Positions 33,921 through 41,346 of a stretch of DNA of 51,523 nucleotides are shown here, piece after piece; position 1 is the stretch's first letter, and each line of letters begins with the position of its first letter. The position numbers were made by a program, and so were the translations under genes. Source of the stretch: Candidatus Tiddalikarchaeum anstoanum (GTDB lineage Archaea; Nanobdellota; Nanobdellia; Tiddalikarchaeales; Tiddalikarchaeaceae); contig CABMEV010000009.1 in the NCBI GenBank assembly GCA_902385255.1, forward strand, positions 1-51,523, read 5' to 3'. The notes under the pieces are model-generated. The model saw only the letters and a list, made by a program, of their open reading frames with translations, did no database searches and was not told the DNA's origin.

Positions 33921-34661
33921 CTAACCGTACAGCACTTTTGAATCTTCACTAGTCTTGTAATTCTTCATTGTTTCCAATAATTTCTTAATCTTCTTTTCTA
34001 TAAGGGTCCCTTTCTTTTCAAGTTCTTCAGTGTCTATTTTAATGTGAAGCATTTCCCCTAATTTTTTCAGGATGCTGCTTGCTGCAAGTGCATCAGGCAC
34101 TTCAACATGGCTCTCGGCCATTAATGCGCAGCTACTTATCCCGTATTCTACACCCATTAAAAGCATTGATCCTGCGACGCCCAGTATTGCACCGTTCTTT
34201 ATTATTTTGACATCATTTTTAATTAAGAATTTCTTCATCTCTTCATTAGTAGGCACTCCGTAGACTTTAGTTCTGTCTTCTTCCTCGTTCCTGCCTACTA
34301 AGCCTTCAAGTACGAACATCCTTTTTGCTTTGAATTCTTTTATCAGTTCTAGAATATCATGGCTCATTTCAAAGGCGAATTCTCCGCTGACAGGGACTTC
34401 GCTGCTTATAATAACCAGATTATATTGTTTATTGTAATAAACCCTTATTGGGAATGTGACGCTATTCTCGTCTAATATCGCAATTGGAGGCAGGTATTCA
34501 GATTCTATATGGCCTATTAATTCGCATTTTAAATGGTCTGCTAAGTGCTGCGCGGCCATTGCGCCGACGAGGCCGACACCCTGGAATCCTATAACGAACG
34601 TAGGACCTGTTATTTTCTTGTTTTTAATTAATCTTATACTAAGACGATCTCGAATCTTCAT
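33921..34661 (-). CDS. PAC2-family protein (proteasome assembly chaperone 2-like)
   Basis: A 246-aa protein: FVIGFQGVGLVGAMAAQHLADHL, VIISSEVPVSGEFAFEMSHDILELIKE, FVLEGLVGR and the GVPTNEE and VAGSMLLMGVEYGI segments match archaeal COG2047/PAC2 proteins related to eukaryotic proteasome assembly chaperone 2. A role in 20S proteasome assembly is a family-level inference. A C-terminal coiled coil (IDTEELEKKGTLIEKKIKKLLE) is typical. GTATTTAAAC near 34686-34695 gives a TATA box about 28 bp upstream. Confidence 0.85.
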   Translation of the reverse strand: MKIRDRLSIRLIKNKKITGPTFVIGFQGVGLVGAMAAQHLADHLKCELIGHIESEYLPPIAILDENSVTFPIRVYYNKQYNLVIISSEVPVSGEFAFEMSHDILELIKEFKAKRMFVLEGLVGRNEEEDRTKVYGVPTNEEMKKFLIKNDVKIIKNGAILGVAGSMLLMGVEYGISSCALMAESHVEVPDALAASSILKKLGEMLHIKIDTEELEKKGTLIEKKIKKLLETMKNYKTSEDSKVLYG

Positions 34662-34760
34662 AATTATTCTAAGTTGAATTGATTGTTTAAATACTTTTCA
34701 AAAACCCTAATCTTTCGACATATAAATTTATAAGTATGAACTAATTTTTCTTCAACCACT

Positions 34761-35561
34761 ATGAAGTACGCCACAGCCCTATTAGTCTTATTAACCCTTC
34801 TTGTCGCAGGATGTACGAAGCTTACAGAACAAGAAAGAGTATGCAACTGCAACTGTTTAGCGAATCCGGCAGAGAATTTCCAATCAGCTAGTGAAGAATT
34901 GCCGAACGATTTTAATCTGATAAGTTCTCAGGTTTGTTCTGATTCGGCGCTATCAAATTGTATTATACATTTTGATTCGAATATAAGCAGATTATACTAC
35001 GCTGTATATTGGAATGGAGATGCAAATTTAACCCTGAAATTATACCAGAACGATTCATTATATGAAGAATTAAACGTTTCAAGCAATGTATTGAACATAC
35101 AAATCCCAACTTGTAGCGGTGGAGATTGGGTTGCGAAATTATTTGCAAATAATCAAGAGATAAATTCAAAAGAGTTTACTATATCATACAGAACGCCTGT
35201 ACGTTTAGGTGATGTTACATCAAGAAGCGTAAACACGGATTCTGATGTTTACAGGGATGCCATTGAAGTTTTTGGTGTAAAATTGTACGATGCGAATAGT
35301 TGTGTAACTCCTGAAGTTGGAACCGCAAGTGCCTACGTTTATGGCATAAAACTTAATCAAACAACAGGATTCATCTTAAATTATGAGTTCTTGGACGAAT
35401 GGCACATACCAGTAAACACAGCGGATGATAATTTATTACTGCCTTTCCATTCGAACACTACTAATGTGTTTGATTTTGATTACGGCCAGTTGCATATAAC
35501 AGTGGAAACGGAGTTTGGAAACTTTTCAACATTTAATCCGTACGTAAGCATACTGCAGTAA
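34761..35561 (+). CDS. Exported lipoprotein
   Basis: A 266-aa protein with a signal peptide and lipobox LVAGC (Cys18), then CNCNCL, which may form disulfides or bind metal. The mature part is strand-rich and Asn/Ser-rich, with Cys in VCSDSALSNC and CSGGDW. Surface-bound by its lipid anchor; no binding domain is recognised. CATATAAATTTATAAG just upstream (34720-34735) contains the TATA box, shared back-to-back with the PAC2 gene region. Confidence 0.75.
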   Translation: MKYATALLVLLTLLVAGCTKLTEQERVCNCNCLANPAENFQSASEELPNDFNLISSQVCSDSALSNCIIHFDSNISRLYYAVYWNGDANLTLKLYQNDSLYEELNVSSNVLNIQIPTCSGGDWVAKLFANNQEINSKEFTISYRTPVRLGDVTSRSVNTDSDVYRDAIEVFGVKLYDANSCVTPEVGTASAYVYGIKLNQTTGFILNYEFLDEWHIPVNTADDNLLLPFHSNTTNVFDFDYGQLHITVETEFGNFSTFNPYVSILQ

Positions 35562-35563
35562 GT

Positions 35564-35600
35564 TTTTTTTTAAACTTATTTCTTATTTTTTTTTTAATAT
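35564..35600 (+). terminator. T-run terminator
   Basis: AAGTTT, a T run, AAACTT, followed by a second run of about ten T after the lipoprotein stop. The first part can also fold as a short hairpin. Confidence 0.5.
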
Positions 35601-35640
35601 ACGCAAACTTTTTTATGTAGTTGATATCCCTATCTTTAAT

Positions 35641-36159
35641 ATGAATATTCTTGATGAGATTAAGAATTCTAGGAAGAATTCCAAGCAATTAGTTGAGGAT
35701 TTAACGAAATCGGTCTTAAGTGATAAAGTATTGGTTAAGCAGTTAGTTGATGGTTTAAAGTCAGGCTCGAAGACTGAGAAAGGCGTCATTGCTGATGTCA
35801 TGAAGCACGTGTCAGGCGAGAATCCGGATTTGCTTGCTCCTTACGTTGATGAACTTGTTGGTTCTGTCAATTCTGATATTCCAAGGGTGATGTGGGGGGT
35901 GCCTGAATCTATTGGAAACTTGGCTAAGAAGTTCCCTGATAAGGCTGTCAAAGCCGTGCCTAATCTTTTATTGAATACTAAGAGCGACAGCACTGTTGTC
36001 AAATGGTGTGCCGCTTACGCATTATCAGAGATATTCAAGTATAATCTTATTGTTCGAAAGACCCTTCTTCCTGAGATTGAGGAATTGGTTAAGAAGGAGA
36101 AGAATAATGGCGTGAAGAATGTGTATGTGAAGGTGTTAAAGGAGATAAGCAGGAAATAA
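35641..36159 (+). CDS. HEAT-repeat-like protein
   Basis: A 172-aa all-helical protein with repeated pairs of antiparallel helices: LVKQLVDGLKSGSKTEKGVIADVMKHVS, LLAPYVDELVGSVNSDIPRVMWGVPESIGNLA, AVPNLLLNTKSDSTVVKWCAAYALSEI. The spacing of about 35-40 residues and conserved aliphatics fit HEAT/ARM-like repeats used as binding scaffolds. The partner is unknown. TTTTTTATG near 35609-35617 lies 28 bp before the ATG. Confidence 0.7.
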   Translation: MNILDEIKNSRKNSKQLVEDLTKSVLSDKVLVKQLVDGLKSGSKTEKGVIADVMKHVSGENPDLLAPYVDELVGSVNSDIPRVMWGVPESIGNLAKKFPDKAVKAVPNLLLNTKSDSTVVKWCAAYALSEIFKYNLIVRKTLLPEIEELVKKEKNNGVKNVYVKVLKEISRK

Positions 36160-36167
36160 ATTTTATT

Positions 36168-36557
36168 TTAAGCTGTTAATATGTTTTCCAGTTTGCACTT
36201 TTTTGTTTCAGTGTTTAAGAAAGGGCAGTTCATCTCTAATTTCGTAGTGAATTGATTGTCATTTTCTGACTCAGTTATTGTTTTATTTTTGATATTGCTG
36301 GTTTCGTGGTTGTCTTTGTATTTTGTGCATTTTGTACTTAGTGCGGTTTGATAGTCTTTTTCTATTTTTACCAGCGCTAAGGTAGTTATGTCTGATGGCA
36401 TCCTGTCTCCGCTCATTACGTTGCTCACGTAACTATCGCAGTTTTTCCTGTTTAATATCTGCATTAAGTACATCCTTCTGTAGATATAGTTCATTCCTAT
36501 TTCTCCTTTTTTTGAGAAGGGTAGTATTTGGATAGTGCAGATGTCATCTTTGTTCAT
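36168..36557 (-). CDS. Hypothetical cysteine-containing protein
   Basis: A 129-aa protein without TM or recognised domain. A Lys/Thr/Asn-rich linker (SNIKNKTITESENDNQ) separates an N-terminal domain from the end segment CPFLNTETKKCKL, which could form a Cys pair. ATTTATAAATAAG near 36581-36593 on the minus strand lies about 30 bp upstream of the ATG. Met22 is an alternative start. Confidence 0.55.
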   Translation of the reverse strand: MNKDDICTIQILPFSKKGEIGMNYIYRRMYLMQILNRKNCDSYVSNVMSGDRMPSDITTLALVKIEKDYQTALSTKCTKYKDNHETSNIKNKTITESENDNQFTTKLEMNCPFLNTETKKCKLENILTA

Positions 36558-36662
36558 ATCTGATTAGGTCAGAAAATTCTTATTTATAAATGTTAACAAT
36601 AGGGGGTGGAGGGTTAATCCTATGTTAATCATGCAGTTTTAAACCCTTATTTTTGCCTGTTT

Positions 36663-36809
36663 TTAGTCTTTTTTAACTGTGATTCCTGCTTTTTTATGGC
36701 ATAGTTCGTGTTCTTTGCTGTTTTTTGTGTCGTACTCTTTGTGCTCTTTATGCCACTTATCATGCTCTTTCTGGGTGATTACCATGTTTTTTGCAAGCTT
36801 TTTTTCCAT
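36663..36809 (-). CDS. 48-aa charged small protein
   Basis: A short ORF: MEKKLAKNMVITQKEHDKWH and on through HKEYDT, HELCHKKAG to VKKD. It is rich in Lys, Glu and His, with EHDKWHKEH-type spacing that resembles small 'EEHxxWHxxH' proteins seen in DPANN genomes. ATTATTTTAACATA near 36832-36845 on the minus strand gives a TATA box about 28 bp upstream. The stretch 36558-36860 holds no other gene. No function can be given. Confidence 0.55.
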   Translation of the reverse strand: MEKKLAKNMVITQKEHDKWHKEHKEYDTKNSKEHELCHKKAGITVKKD

Positions 36810-36860
36810 TATTATTTTTCAAATCTGCTATATGTTAAAATAATTTTGTATATGCTATTT

Positions 36861-37253
36861 TTATTCTTTTATTTTTCCGCAATTATAGCAGTATCCTTTG
36901 TGAACGCAGATTACGCCTTTACATGAGGGGCATGTCCATCTTTTTGTTTCATTTTTAACAAATTTTGTTATGCCTATTTTTTTAATGTTGTTAAGGTTTT
37001 CAATCATGCTCATTTCGTATTTGGTTCTGTAGCGTTTGTCTATGTGTTTTATTTTTTCACAGGGGTATAGTTTGCATGAGAAGCAGTATTTGCCTTTTCG
37101 TTCGTTGCAGTTTTTAATTTTGCATCTTATGCAGGATATGTTTTTGTCAGTGTCGCTTCCACGGCATCCTACGCAGTGGTTCTTATCCCTGAGGTAAGCT
37201 AAGCATATGGCGCAGTTCATTCCGCATGGGGCGATTAATTCAGTTTTTTTGAT
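36861..37253 (-). CDS. DUF3795-like cysteine-rich zinc protein (possible non-AUG start)
   Basis: The AUG at 37220 gives 119 aa with many Cys pairs: CAIC, CVGC, CIRC, CKIKNC, CFSC, and a C-terminal zinc ribbon CPSC...CYNC. It matches the DUF3795 family, but the family's conserved N-terminal segment LIAPCGMNC lies upstream of that AUG in the same frame. The frame is open to ATC at 37253-37251 and closed by TAA just before; no ATG, GTG or TTG occurs in between. A TATA-like ATTTAAAAA near 37276-37284 points to a leaderless start at 37251-37254. So I give the longer form; the shorter one is the conservative choice. Confidence 0.6.
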   Translation of the reverse strand: MKKTELIAPCGMNCAICLAYLRDKNHCVGCRGSDTDKNISCIRCKIKNCNERKGKYCFSCKLYPCEKIKHIDKRYRTKYEMSMIENLNNIKKIGITKFVKNETKRWTCPSCKGVICVHKGYCYNCGKIKE

Positions 37254-37292
37254 AAATTAATTGTAGTATTAGTGTATTTTTAAATAATTTCG

Positions 37293-37676
37293 TTAAACTA
37301 GTTCTTGGTTATTTTTTTTGGGGATTTCATTCATTTTTGCTTTTGTTTTTAGAATTTGTTTTATTGTGGTTGGTACTTTTTGGTCGAACTTGATTTGTAT
37401 GATTTTTTTACCTGTTATGTAACCTTTTTTTTCAAGCGTTTTTCGGTTTTCACTTTGGAGCAGGGCGGCAAAGCCAAAGCTGACATGGTTCTTGAATGAG
37501 GCAAATCCTGCAAGAACACCGTGGTATTTGTAGAATGGTACGCCCCAACTTATTCCTTCTTCTGCTTTTGGCACGGCTGATTTTATTGCAGCTCTTAGTT
37601 CCTTAAGTTTAGGCTGGGCTTCTTTTTGGGCGTTTGCAATGTATTCATCAACGTTTTTTGCTAAATAATTTTTCAT
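37293..37676 (-). CDS. DUF1801 (YdhG-like) protein
   Basis: A 127-aa protein: VDEYIANAQKEAQPKLKELRAAIKSAVPKAEEGISWGVPFYKYHGVLAGFASFKNHVSFGF is the DUF1801/YdhG domain, including the 'P.aeE.IswG.P.f...G.l..fa..k.Hv.f' core. The C-terminal part (KGYITGKKIIQIKFDQKVPTTIKQILKTK) is usual. Members are iron-chaperone-like (frataxin-like fold) in Bacillus; the role in archaea is not established. AAAGGAAA directly precedes the ATG. Confidence 0.85.
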   Translation of the reverse strand: MKNYLAKNVDEYIANAQKEAQPKLKELRAAIKSAVPKAEEGISWGVPFYKYHGVLAGFASFKNHVSFGFAALLQSENRKTLEKKGYITGKKIIQIKFDQKVPTTIKQILKTKAKMNEIPKKNNQELV

Positions 37677-37721
37677 TTTCCTTTAGGATATTAATTGCAA
37701 TACAATACTAATTTATTAATA

Positions 37722-37793
37722 TGCGTCGGCCGGGAGTTGAACCCGGATAGCTAGCTTGGAGGGCTAGTATACTAACCATTATACTACCGGCGC
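37722..37793 (-). tRNA. tRNA-Gly(TCC)
   Basis: Minus strand: acceptor GCGCCGG with CCGACGC (one C-A mismatch at 4-69), discriminator A. D-arm GTAT/GTAT (weak), anticodon stem CTAGC/GCTAG with loop CCTCCAA, anticodon TCC; T-arm CCGGG-TTCAACT-CCCGG. No intron, CCA not encoded. The mismatch is unusual but the rest is regular. Confidence 0.93.
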
Positions 37794-37837
37794 ATCAAAT
37801 TGTTAAGAATATTAAGTGAGTGACTCTTTTAAATATT

Positions 37838-38548
37838 TTATGTTAATCCCAGCCTTTTTTCGCCATCCTCTTGTTCTGAACATTCTAAAATCTTGTTAAA
37901 ATTAGAAATGAACTTGCCAATCACGCACATATCATCCACGCTCGCTAACTCAGTCTCGAGCTCTTTATTATGCACTATCGAATAAATAAAAGTGTTAACT
38001 CCGCTATCAGACTTTTTTAACAAAATAACCTTGTCATCAATATCAGTCTGGGGAACAGGAATAATCATGACGCTTAAATCATTCTCTAAAGCTATACTCG
38101 CACACTTTTTCATATTGCTAAAAGTAACCCTTGAATCTGTGAAACATTCATACTCGCAGGGAAGAAGATAAAGAAGAGCAGTCATACCCTCCTTCCTGGC
38201 ATAATCCGCCCAGAACTTAGGATGATTATGAGACAAGAGAACATCGCCGCCGCAAAAAGGGATATACGTAACCTTAATTGCACCAGTCTTGCTTAACAAG
38301 CCAAAACCTAAATTGGCGCTTTTACCAGACACGTAACTCGTCACAGACTTAACAGAATCATCCTTGTTAAAATGTAAAATACTGACTTTCTCCTTATTAT
38401 CAGTTAATATCAAAATATCAAATAAGTAATGCAGCGCTTCAGCCTTGATATCAAGACCATTCATCTTGCCAGATGGCTTTTCTTTGGCTGAATAAGACAA
38501 AAGCGTTTTATTAAGCGTGTTAAAACAATCAGACTCGATTAAAACCAT
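37838..38548 (-). CDS. Hypothetical protein with GFGLL...PKFWADYA signature (paralog 1)
   Basis: About 236 aa from ATG 38548 (MVLIESDCF); a TTAAATAC near 38573-38580 gives a TATA box. The central block GFGLLSKTGAIKVTYIPFCGGDV...LLSHNHPKFWADYA is shared with the protein at 39074-39694. HNHP next to an Asp (WADYA) recalls a JAMM-type HxHP metal motif, but the Ser/Asp spacing does not fit, so enzyme activity is uncertain. No known family. It lies just left of rnp4 in the opposite direction. Confidence 0.65.
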   Translation of the reverse strand: MVLIESDCFNTLNKTLLSYSAKEKPSGKMNGLDIKAEALHYLFDILILTDNKEKVSILHFNKDDSVKSVTSYVSGKSANLGFGLLSKTGAIKVTYIPFCGGDVLLSHNHPKFWADYARKEGMTALLYLLPCEYECFTDSRVTFSNMKKCASIALENDLSVMIIPVPQTDIDDKVILLKKSDSGVNTFIYSIVHNKELETELASVDDMCVIGKFISNFNKILECSEQEDGEKRLGLT

Positions 38549-38627
38549 AACTAAAAACACCCATTCTTTTGTATTTAATAATATTTTGAATAAGTTTTTA
38601 TTGCGCGGTTAACGTTTTCATTAGTTA

Positions 38628-38906
38628 ATGAATGTTAAAGAATTAGCACTCGAGAGAATCAACATACTTATAAGCATGGCTAAGAAACACCCCGAATACG
38701 CCAAAAGATATGTTTACTTAATAAGGAAATTAAGCGAGAAAGCAGGAATACCAGTACCTGTCGAATATAAGAGATGGATGTGCAAAGGCTGCAACGCTTA
38801 CTTAGTGCCCGGAAAGAACTGCACAGTCAGGCTTAAAAATAAAGTGCGATATGTAACATGCACTGAATGTAAGGAAGTAAAGAGGTTTAATTATGCAGCC
38901 AAGTAA
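38628..38906 (+). CDS. rnp4: Ribonuclease P protein component 4 (Rpp21/Rpr2)
   Basis: A 92-aa protein: N-terminal helices (ALERINILISMAKKHPEYAKRYVYLIRKLSEKAGIPVP) then a zinc ribbon CKGC (52-55) and CTEC (78-81) and a short basic end. This is the archaeal Rpp21 subunit of RNase P, which removes 5' leaders from pre-tRNAs and pairs with Rpp29. GTTTTTATTG near 38595 lies about 28 bp upstream. The yhbY gene starts inside its 3' end, so both are co-translated. Confidence 0.93.
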   Translation: MNVKELALERINILISMAKKHPEYAKRYVYLIRKLSEKAGIPVPVEYKRWMCKGCNAYLVPGKNCTVRLKNKVRYVTCTECKEVKRFNYAAK

Positions 38907-39093
38907 AGATATAGTAACCATAAACATTGGAAAAGAAGGACTGACTGAGTCCGTGGTCGAGCACGTAAAATTACTGCTCAAACAGCATGGGCAAATCAAA
39001 CTGAAATTCTTAAAGAGCGCAAACTTCGACGCCGGAGTACTGGAGAACAAAGTAATAAAAAAGATTGGAAAAACTATGATTCTTCAGAAGTAG
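38893..39093 (+). CDS. yhbY: YhbY/CRM-domain RNA-binding protein
   Basis: A 66-aa protein: INIGKEGLTESVVEHVKLLLKQHGQIKLKFLKS...KVIKKIGKTMILQK matches the CRM/YhbY fold, with the GKxGLTExVVxxV start and the variant of the GxxG loop. In bacteria YhbY binds pre-50S particles; in archaea it sits with Rpp21 in a conserved ribosome/RNA-processing cluster. Starts 14 bp before the rnp4 stop. It overlaps the end of the opposite-strand paralog by 20 bp. Confidence 0.88.
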   Translation: MQPSKDIVTINIGKEGLTESVVEHVKLLLKQHGQIKLKFLKSANFDAGVLENKVIKKIGKTMILQK

Positions 39094-39694
39094 ATTCTTT
39101 AACTTTAATTCTATATTCATTATGTACTCCTGTGAAAACGTCGAAAGTAAATGTATTAAAAGGATTTTTAAAAATCACTACTTCTTTGTCAAACGAACTT
39201 ATAGGTGTAGGTATTGCTAACATGTAAATACTCCTCTTGCCAACCTCAGCTGCGCAGTCAGCAAAACGTTCAATATCATCATTTAATAAGAAATTACTCA
39301 TATCAGGGATGAAATAAACAATTGCCTGCGCATTTCTCCTCTCTGCATAATCTGCCCAGAACTTAGGCTGCTTCTCAGACAAATTCATATCCCCTCCGCA
39401 ATTTTCAATATAAGTAACTTTTAGGCTTCCATCGTTTTCTAACAAACCAAAACCAGAGACACCGATTTTACATTTTAAATAAGAATTTATTTTTCTTGCA
39501 CTATCTTTTTCTGAAAAATGAATGAGTTCAACAACGCCTTTATTGTTCACAAAACCTGTAGTTAACAAGTAATCGAAAGTGTTCTTTTTAATCTTAACAC
39601 CCCAATGTTCTACTACTTCATTCGGCACTTCATTGTTCTTGGCAGCTAAGATGGTTTCAAGCGCTCTAAAACTATTTTCCGTTATAATATCCAT
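39074..39694 (-). CDS. Hypothetical protein with GFGLL...PKFWADYA signature (paralog 2)
   Basis: A 206-aa paralog of the 37838-38548 product: GFGLLENDGSLKVTYIENCGGDMNLSEKQPKFWADYA has the same order, but EKQP stands where paralog 1 has HNHP, so any metal site is lost. The rest (MLAIPTPISSFDKEVVIFKN, TFDVFTGVHNEY) also aligns with paralog 1. The ATG is 39694; GTTTATAAATAAA near 39720-39732 gives the TATA box, only 5-15 bp from the transposon edge. Function unknown; a specialised, possibly non-catalytic partner of paralog 1 is an inference. Confidence 0.65.
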   Translation of the reverse strand: MDIITENSFRALETILAAKNNEVPNEVVEHWGVKIKKNTFDYLLTTGFVNNKGVVELIHFSEKDSARKINSYLKCKIGVSGFGLLENDGSLKVTYIENCGGDMNLSEKQPKFWADYAERRNAQAIVYFIPDMSNFLLNDDIERFADCAAEVGKRSIYMLAIPTPISSFDKEVVIFKNPFNTFTFDVFTGVHNEYRIKVKESTSEES

Positions 39695-39737
39695 ATTATC
39701 AGTTTAATAAGGAAATAGATTTTATTTATAAACCTTA

Positions 39738-39745
39738 CATTTTTG
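39738..39745. repeat. Left target-site duplication
   Basis: CATTTTTG, identical to 42961-42968, directly flanks the left terminal repeat. An 8-bp direct repeat is what IS6 and IS1595-type transposases make. Confidence 0.8.
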
Positions 39746-39776
39746 TGAGCTGTTAAGTTAGCGTCACCTATTTAAA
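39746..39776 (+). repeat. Left terminal inverted repeat (31 bp)
   Basis: Begins TGAGCTGTTAAGTTAGCG and ends TATTTAAA; all 31 bases are complementary to 42930-42960. The adjacent T-G pair outside could add to the match, but belongs to the duplicated target on one side. Confidence 0.92.
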
Positions 39777-39777
39777 C
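39769..39777 (+). promoter_or_regulatory. TATA-like box inside the left terminal repeat
   Basis: TATTTAAAC, whose first eight bases are the inner end of the repeat, lies 26-30 bp before the endonuclease ATG (39799), the standard spacing here. The inverted repeat thus seems to provide the endonuclease promoter. The same sequence in the right end points inward toward the transposase 3' end, where no gene starts. Confidence 0.5.
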
Positions 39778-39798
39778 TTTAAAGAACACTGAAGATAC

Positions 39799-40437
39799 AT
39801 GCATACGGCGGATACGAAAGAGTTTATAGAAGATAGTATCGAATCCTCAAAAAAGTTGTTTAATTTCAAGGATATTATAAAAGAGTGGTCAGGTTTTGAC
39901 GTAAAACAAGCGGATAGAGAGTATAAGCCGATTATTGATAAAATAATAAATGCACTTAAATCAAACCTGAAAACGCTTAGCAATACTGTCGAAAGAAAAT
40001 ATAAAGGTAGGTCTAATGAGTTAGGGAACTTTTTGGATAATGAGCTTATTAAGATTATAAACACAATTAAAAATTATAATGCAGATAGACCTCAAACTTC
40101 AAAGGGCGGAAAACAATCTTCGGGTTATCCTGATATAGAACTTAAAGCTGAGGGCAAAACGATTTATATAGAAACGAAATCTTATCAACCGAAAACTAAA
40201 ACTTCAACGCTTAGGACTTTTTATTTCAAGCCGTCAGAAGAAAAGAATGTTAAAATAACTGAATCGTGTCCGCATATACTAATAGGATTTGAAGTTATAT
40301 CTAAAGGCGAAGAAAACAAAAGCCCTTTTATAGTAAAAGATTTTACTATAATTGACTTGTTCGATTTAAAGGTTAATTTCAAGCCAGAATTTAATGCAAG
40401 TAATCCGATGATGTATAATAATTGCAGAAAATTATAA
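39799..40437 (+). CDS. Type II restriction endonuclease, PD-(D/E)XK fold
   Basis: A 212-aa protein. The active site is clear: PD at 111-112 (SGYPDIEL) and ExK at 125-127 (YIETKSYQ), with 12 residues between the Asp and the Glu, the classic spacing. The N-terminal half is helical and charged. It is convergent with the methyltransferase, their stop codons separated by one base, which is the standard type II R-M arrangement. The recognition sequence cannot be read; the enzyme should cut unmethylated DNA. Short leaderless transcript from the terminal-repeat TATA box is inferred. Confidence 0.85.
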   Translation: MHTADTKEFIEDSIESSKKLFNFKDIIKEWSGFDVKQADREYKPIIDKIINALKSNLKTLSNTVERKYKGRSNELGNFLDNELIKIINTIKNYNADRPQTSKGGKQSSGYPDIELKAEGKTIYIETKSYQPKTKTSTLRTFYFKPSEEKNVKITESCPHILIGFEVISKGEENKSPFIVKDFTIIDLFDLKVNFKPEFNASNPMMYNNCRKL

Positions 40438-40438
40438 G

Positions 40439-41230
40439 TTATTTCAAGCTAGTTTGTGATAACTTATTAAGAGCCATTTTGCGATATTTTTTATCTATTT
40501 CAAAACCTAAATATTTGCATCCTAATTCCTTAGCAACAATGCAAGTAGTTCCCGCACCTAAGAACGGGTCTAAAATGACAGTATCCTTATTGAAGCCATG
40601 CAGCTTTATGCACATCTCAGGCAACTTCTTTGGGAACATTGCTGGGTGTTCTCTTCCAGATTGAATAGTATCATACGTAATATACCATACATTACCTCTA
40701 TCTCTCTTATCACCATTGCTCTTTCCATGTTTCCACCTTTTTATGTTAGACTTATCAGCATAAGGAACTCCAACTGCTGTTCTGTTTAATTTAACTTTTT
40801 TTGTTTTTGTGAAATGAAAGATATACTCATGTAAATTATTAAGGAACCTTGTGCTATTAATTGGTTTGTAATGACCTATGTTTACGTTGTGCTCTGGTAT
40901 TGCTATCGATTTAACCCAGTGTATAGTGTTTTGGAGCTTTAGCGATTTTGCGATTCTTTTTGCAACTTCAAAGGATTTAAGCTCATCACTTGCTTTATCG
41001 CCTATGTTAAAAAACAGTGAACCATTTTCTTTCAAGACAATCGAACATTCTTTTCCAAATTCTTCCATCCAATTTAAATATTGTTCAAAAGGCATGTTAT
41101 CTTTATGCGAATTATATTTAATACCTATGTTATAAGGCGGCGAAGTAATTATAATATCAACACTATTTGGTTCTATAACTTCTTTCATGCCTTTAATACA
41201 ATCCATTTCGTAGATTTCGTTAGTTTTCAT
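40439..41230 (-). CDS. DNA methyltransferase (SPPY type, probably N4-cytosine)
   Basis: A 263-aa methylase of the beta group order: motif IV TSPPYN at 29-34 near the N-terminus and the AdoMet-binding motif I DPFLGAGTT at 221-229 near the C-terminus. SPPY (rather than DPPY/NPPY) is typical of N4-cytosine enzymes, but N6-adenine enzymes with SPPY exist. It should protect the host from the convergent endonuclease. Its ATG overlaps the TGA of the upstream 37-aa ORF, so it is coupled to the regulatory operon, which lets the regulator genes and the methylase be made together before the endonuclease. Confidence 0.93.
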   Translation of the reverse strand: MKTNEIYEMDCIKGMKEVIEPNSVDIIITSPPYNIGIKYNSHKDNMPFEQYLNWMEEFGKECSIVLKENGSLFFNIGDKASDELKSFEVAKRIAKSLKLQNTIHWVKSIAIPEHNVNIGHYKPINSTRFLNNLHEYIFHFTKTKKVKLNRTAVGVPYADKSNIKRWKHGKSNGDKRDRGNVWYITYDTIQSGREHPAMFPKKLPEMCIKLHGFNKDTVILDPFLGAGTTCIVAKELGCKYLGFEIDKKYRKMALNKLSQTSLK

Positions 41231-41340
41231 ATTAGTCTTTTCTTTTTTTTCCGTTCTGCAATTATTTTTATTAGTTCTGGGTTTATTACATATTTTGGTA
41301 TTTTTATTTTTGGCTGTCTTATTTTGAATGGACTACTCAT
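41227..41340 (-). CDS. 37-aa basic small ORF coupled to the methyltransferase
   Basis: ATG at 41340 gives MSSPFKIRQPKIKIPKYVIN and then a helical basic end (IIAERKKKKRLI). The stop TGA shares bases with the methyltransferase ATG (ATGA), and six bases separate it from the winged-helix ORF upstream. The overlap at both sides suggests real translation. No family is recognised; it could be a leader peptide or small regulator. Confidence 0.5.
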   Translation of the reverse strand: MSSPFKIRQPKIKIPKYVINPELIKIIAERKKKKRLI

Positions 41341-41346
41341 ATTATT

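Noticed and set aside
36708-36926. 72-codon hydrophobic plus-strand frame
   Set aside because: Opposite strand of the 48-aa Lys/Glu-rich ORF and the zinc ribbon of the DUF3795-like gene; AT bias explains the Phe/Leu content.
39074-39694. Paralog 2 as cargo of the transposon
   Set aside because: It lies outside the left repeat and target duplication and has a native paralog at 37838, so it is host DNA.
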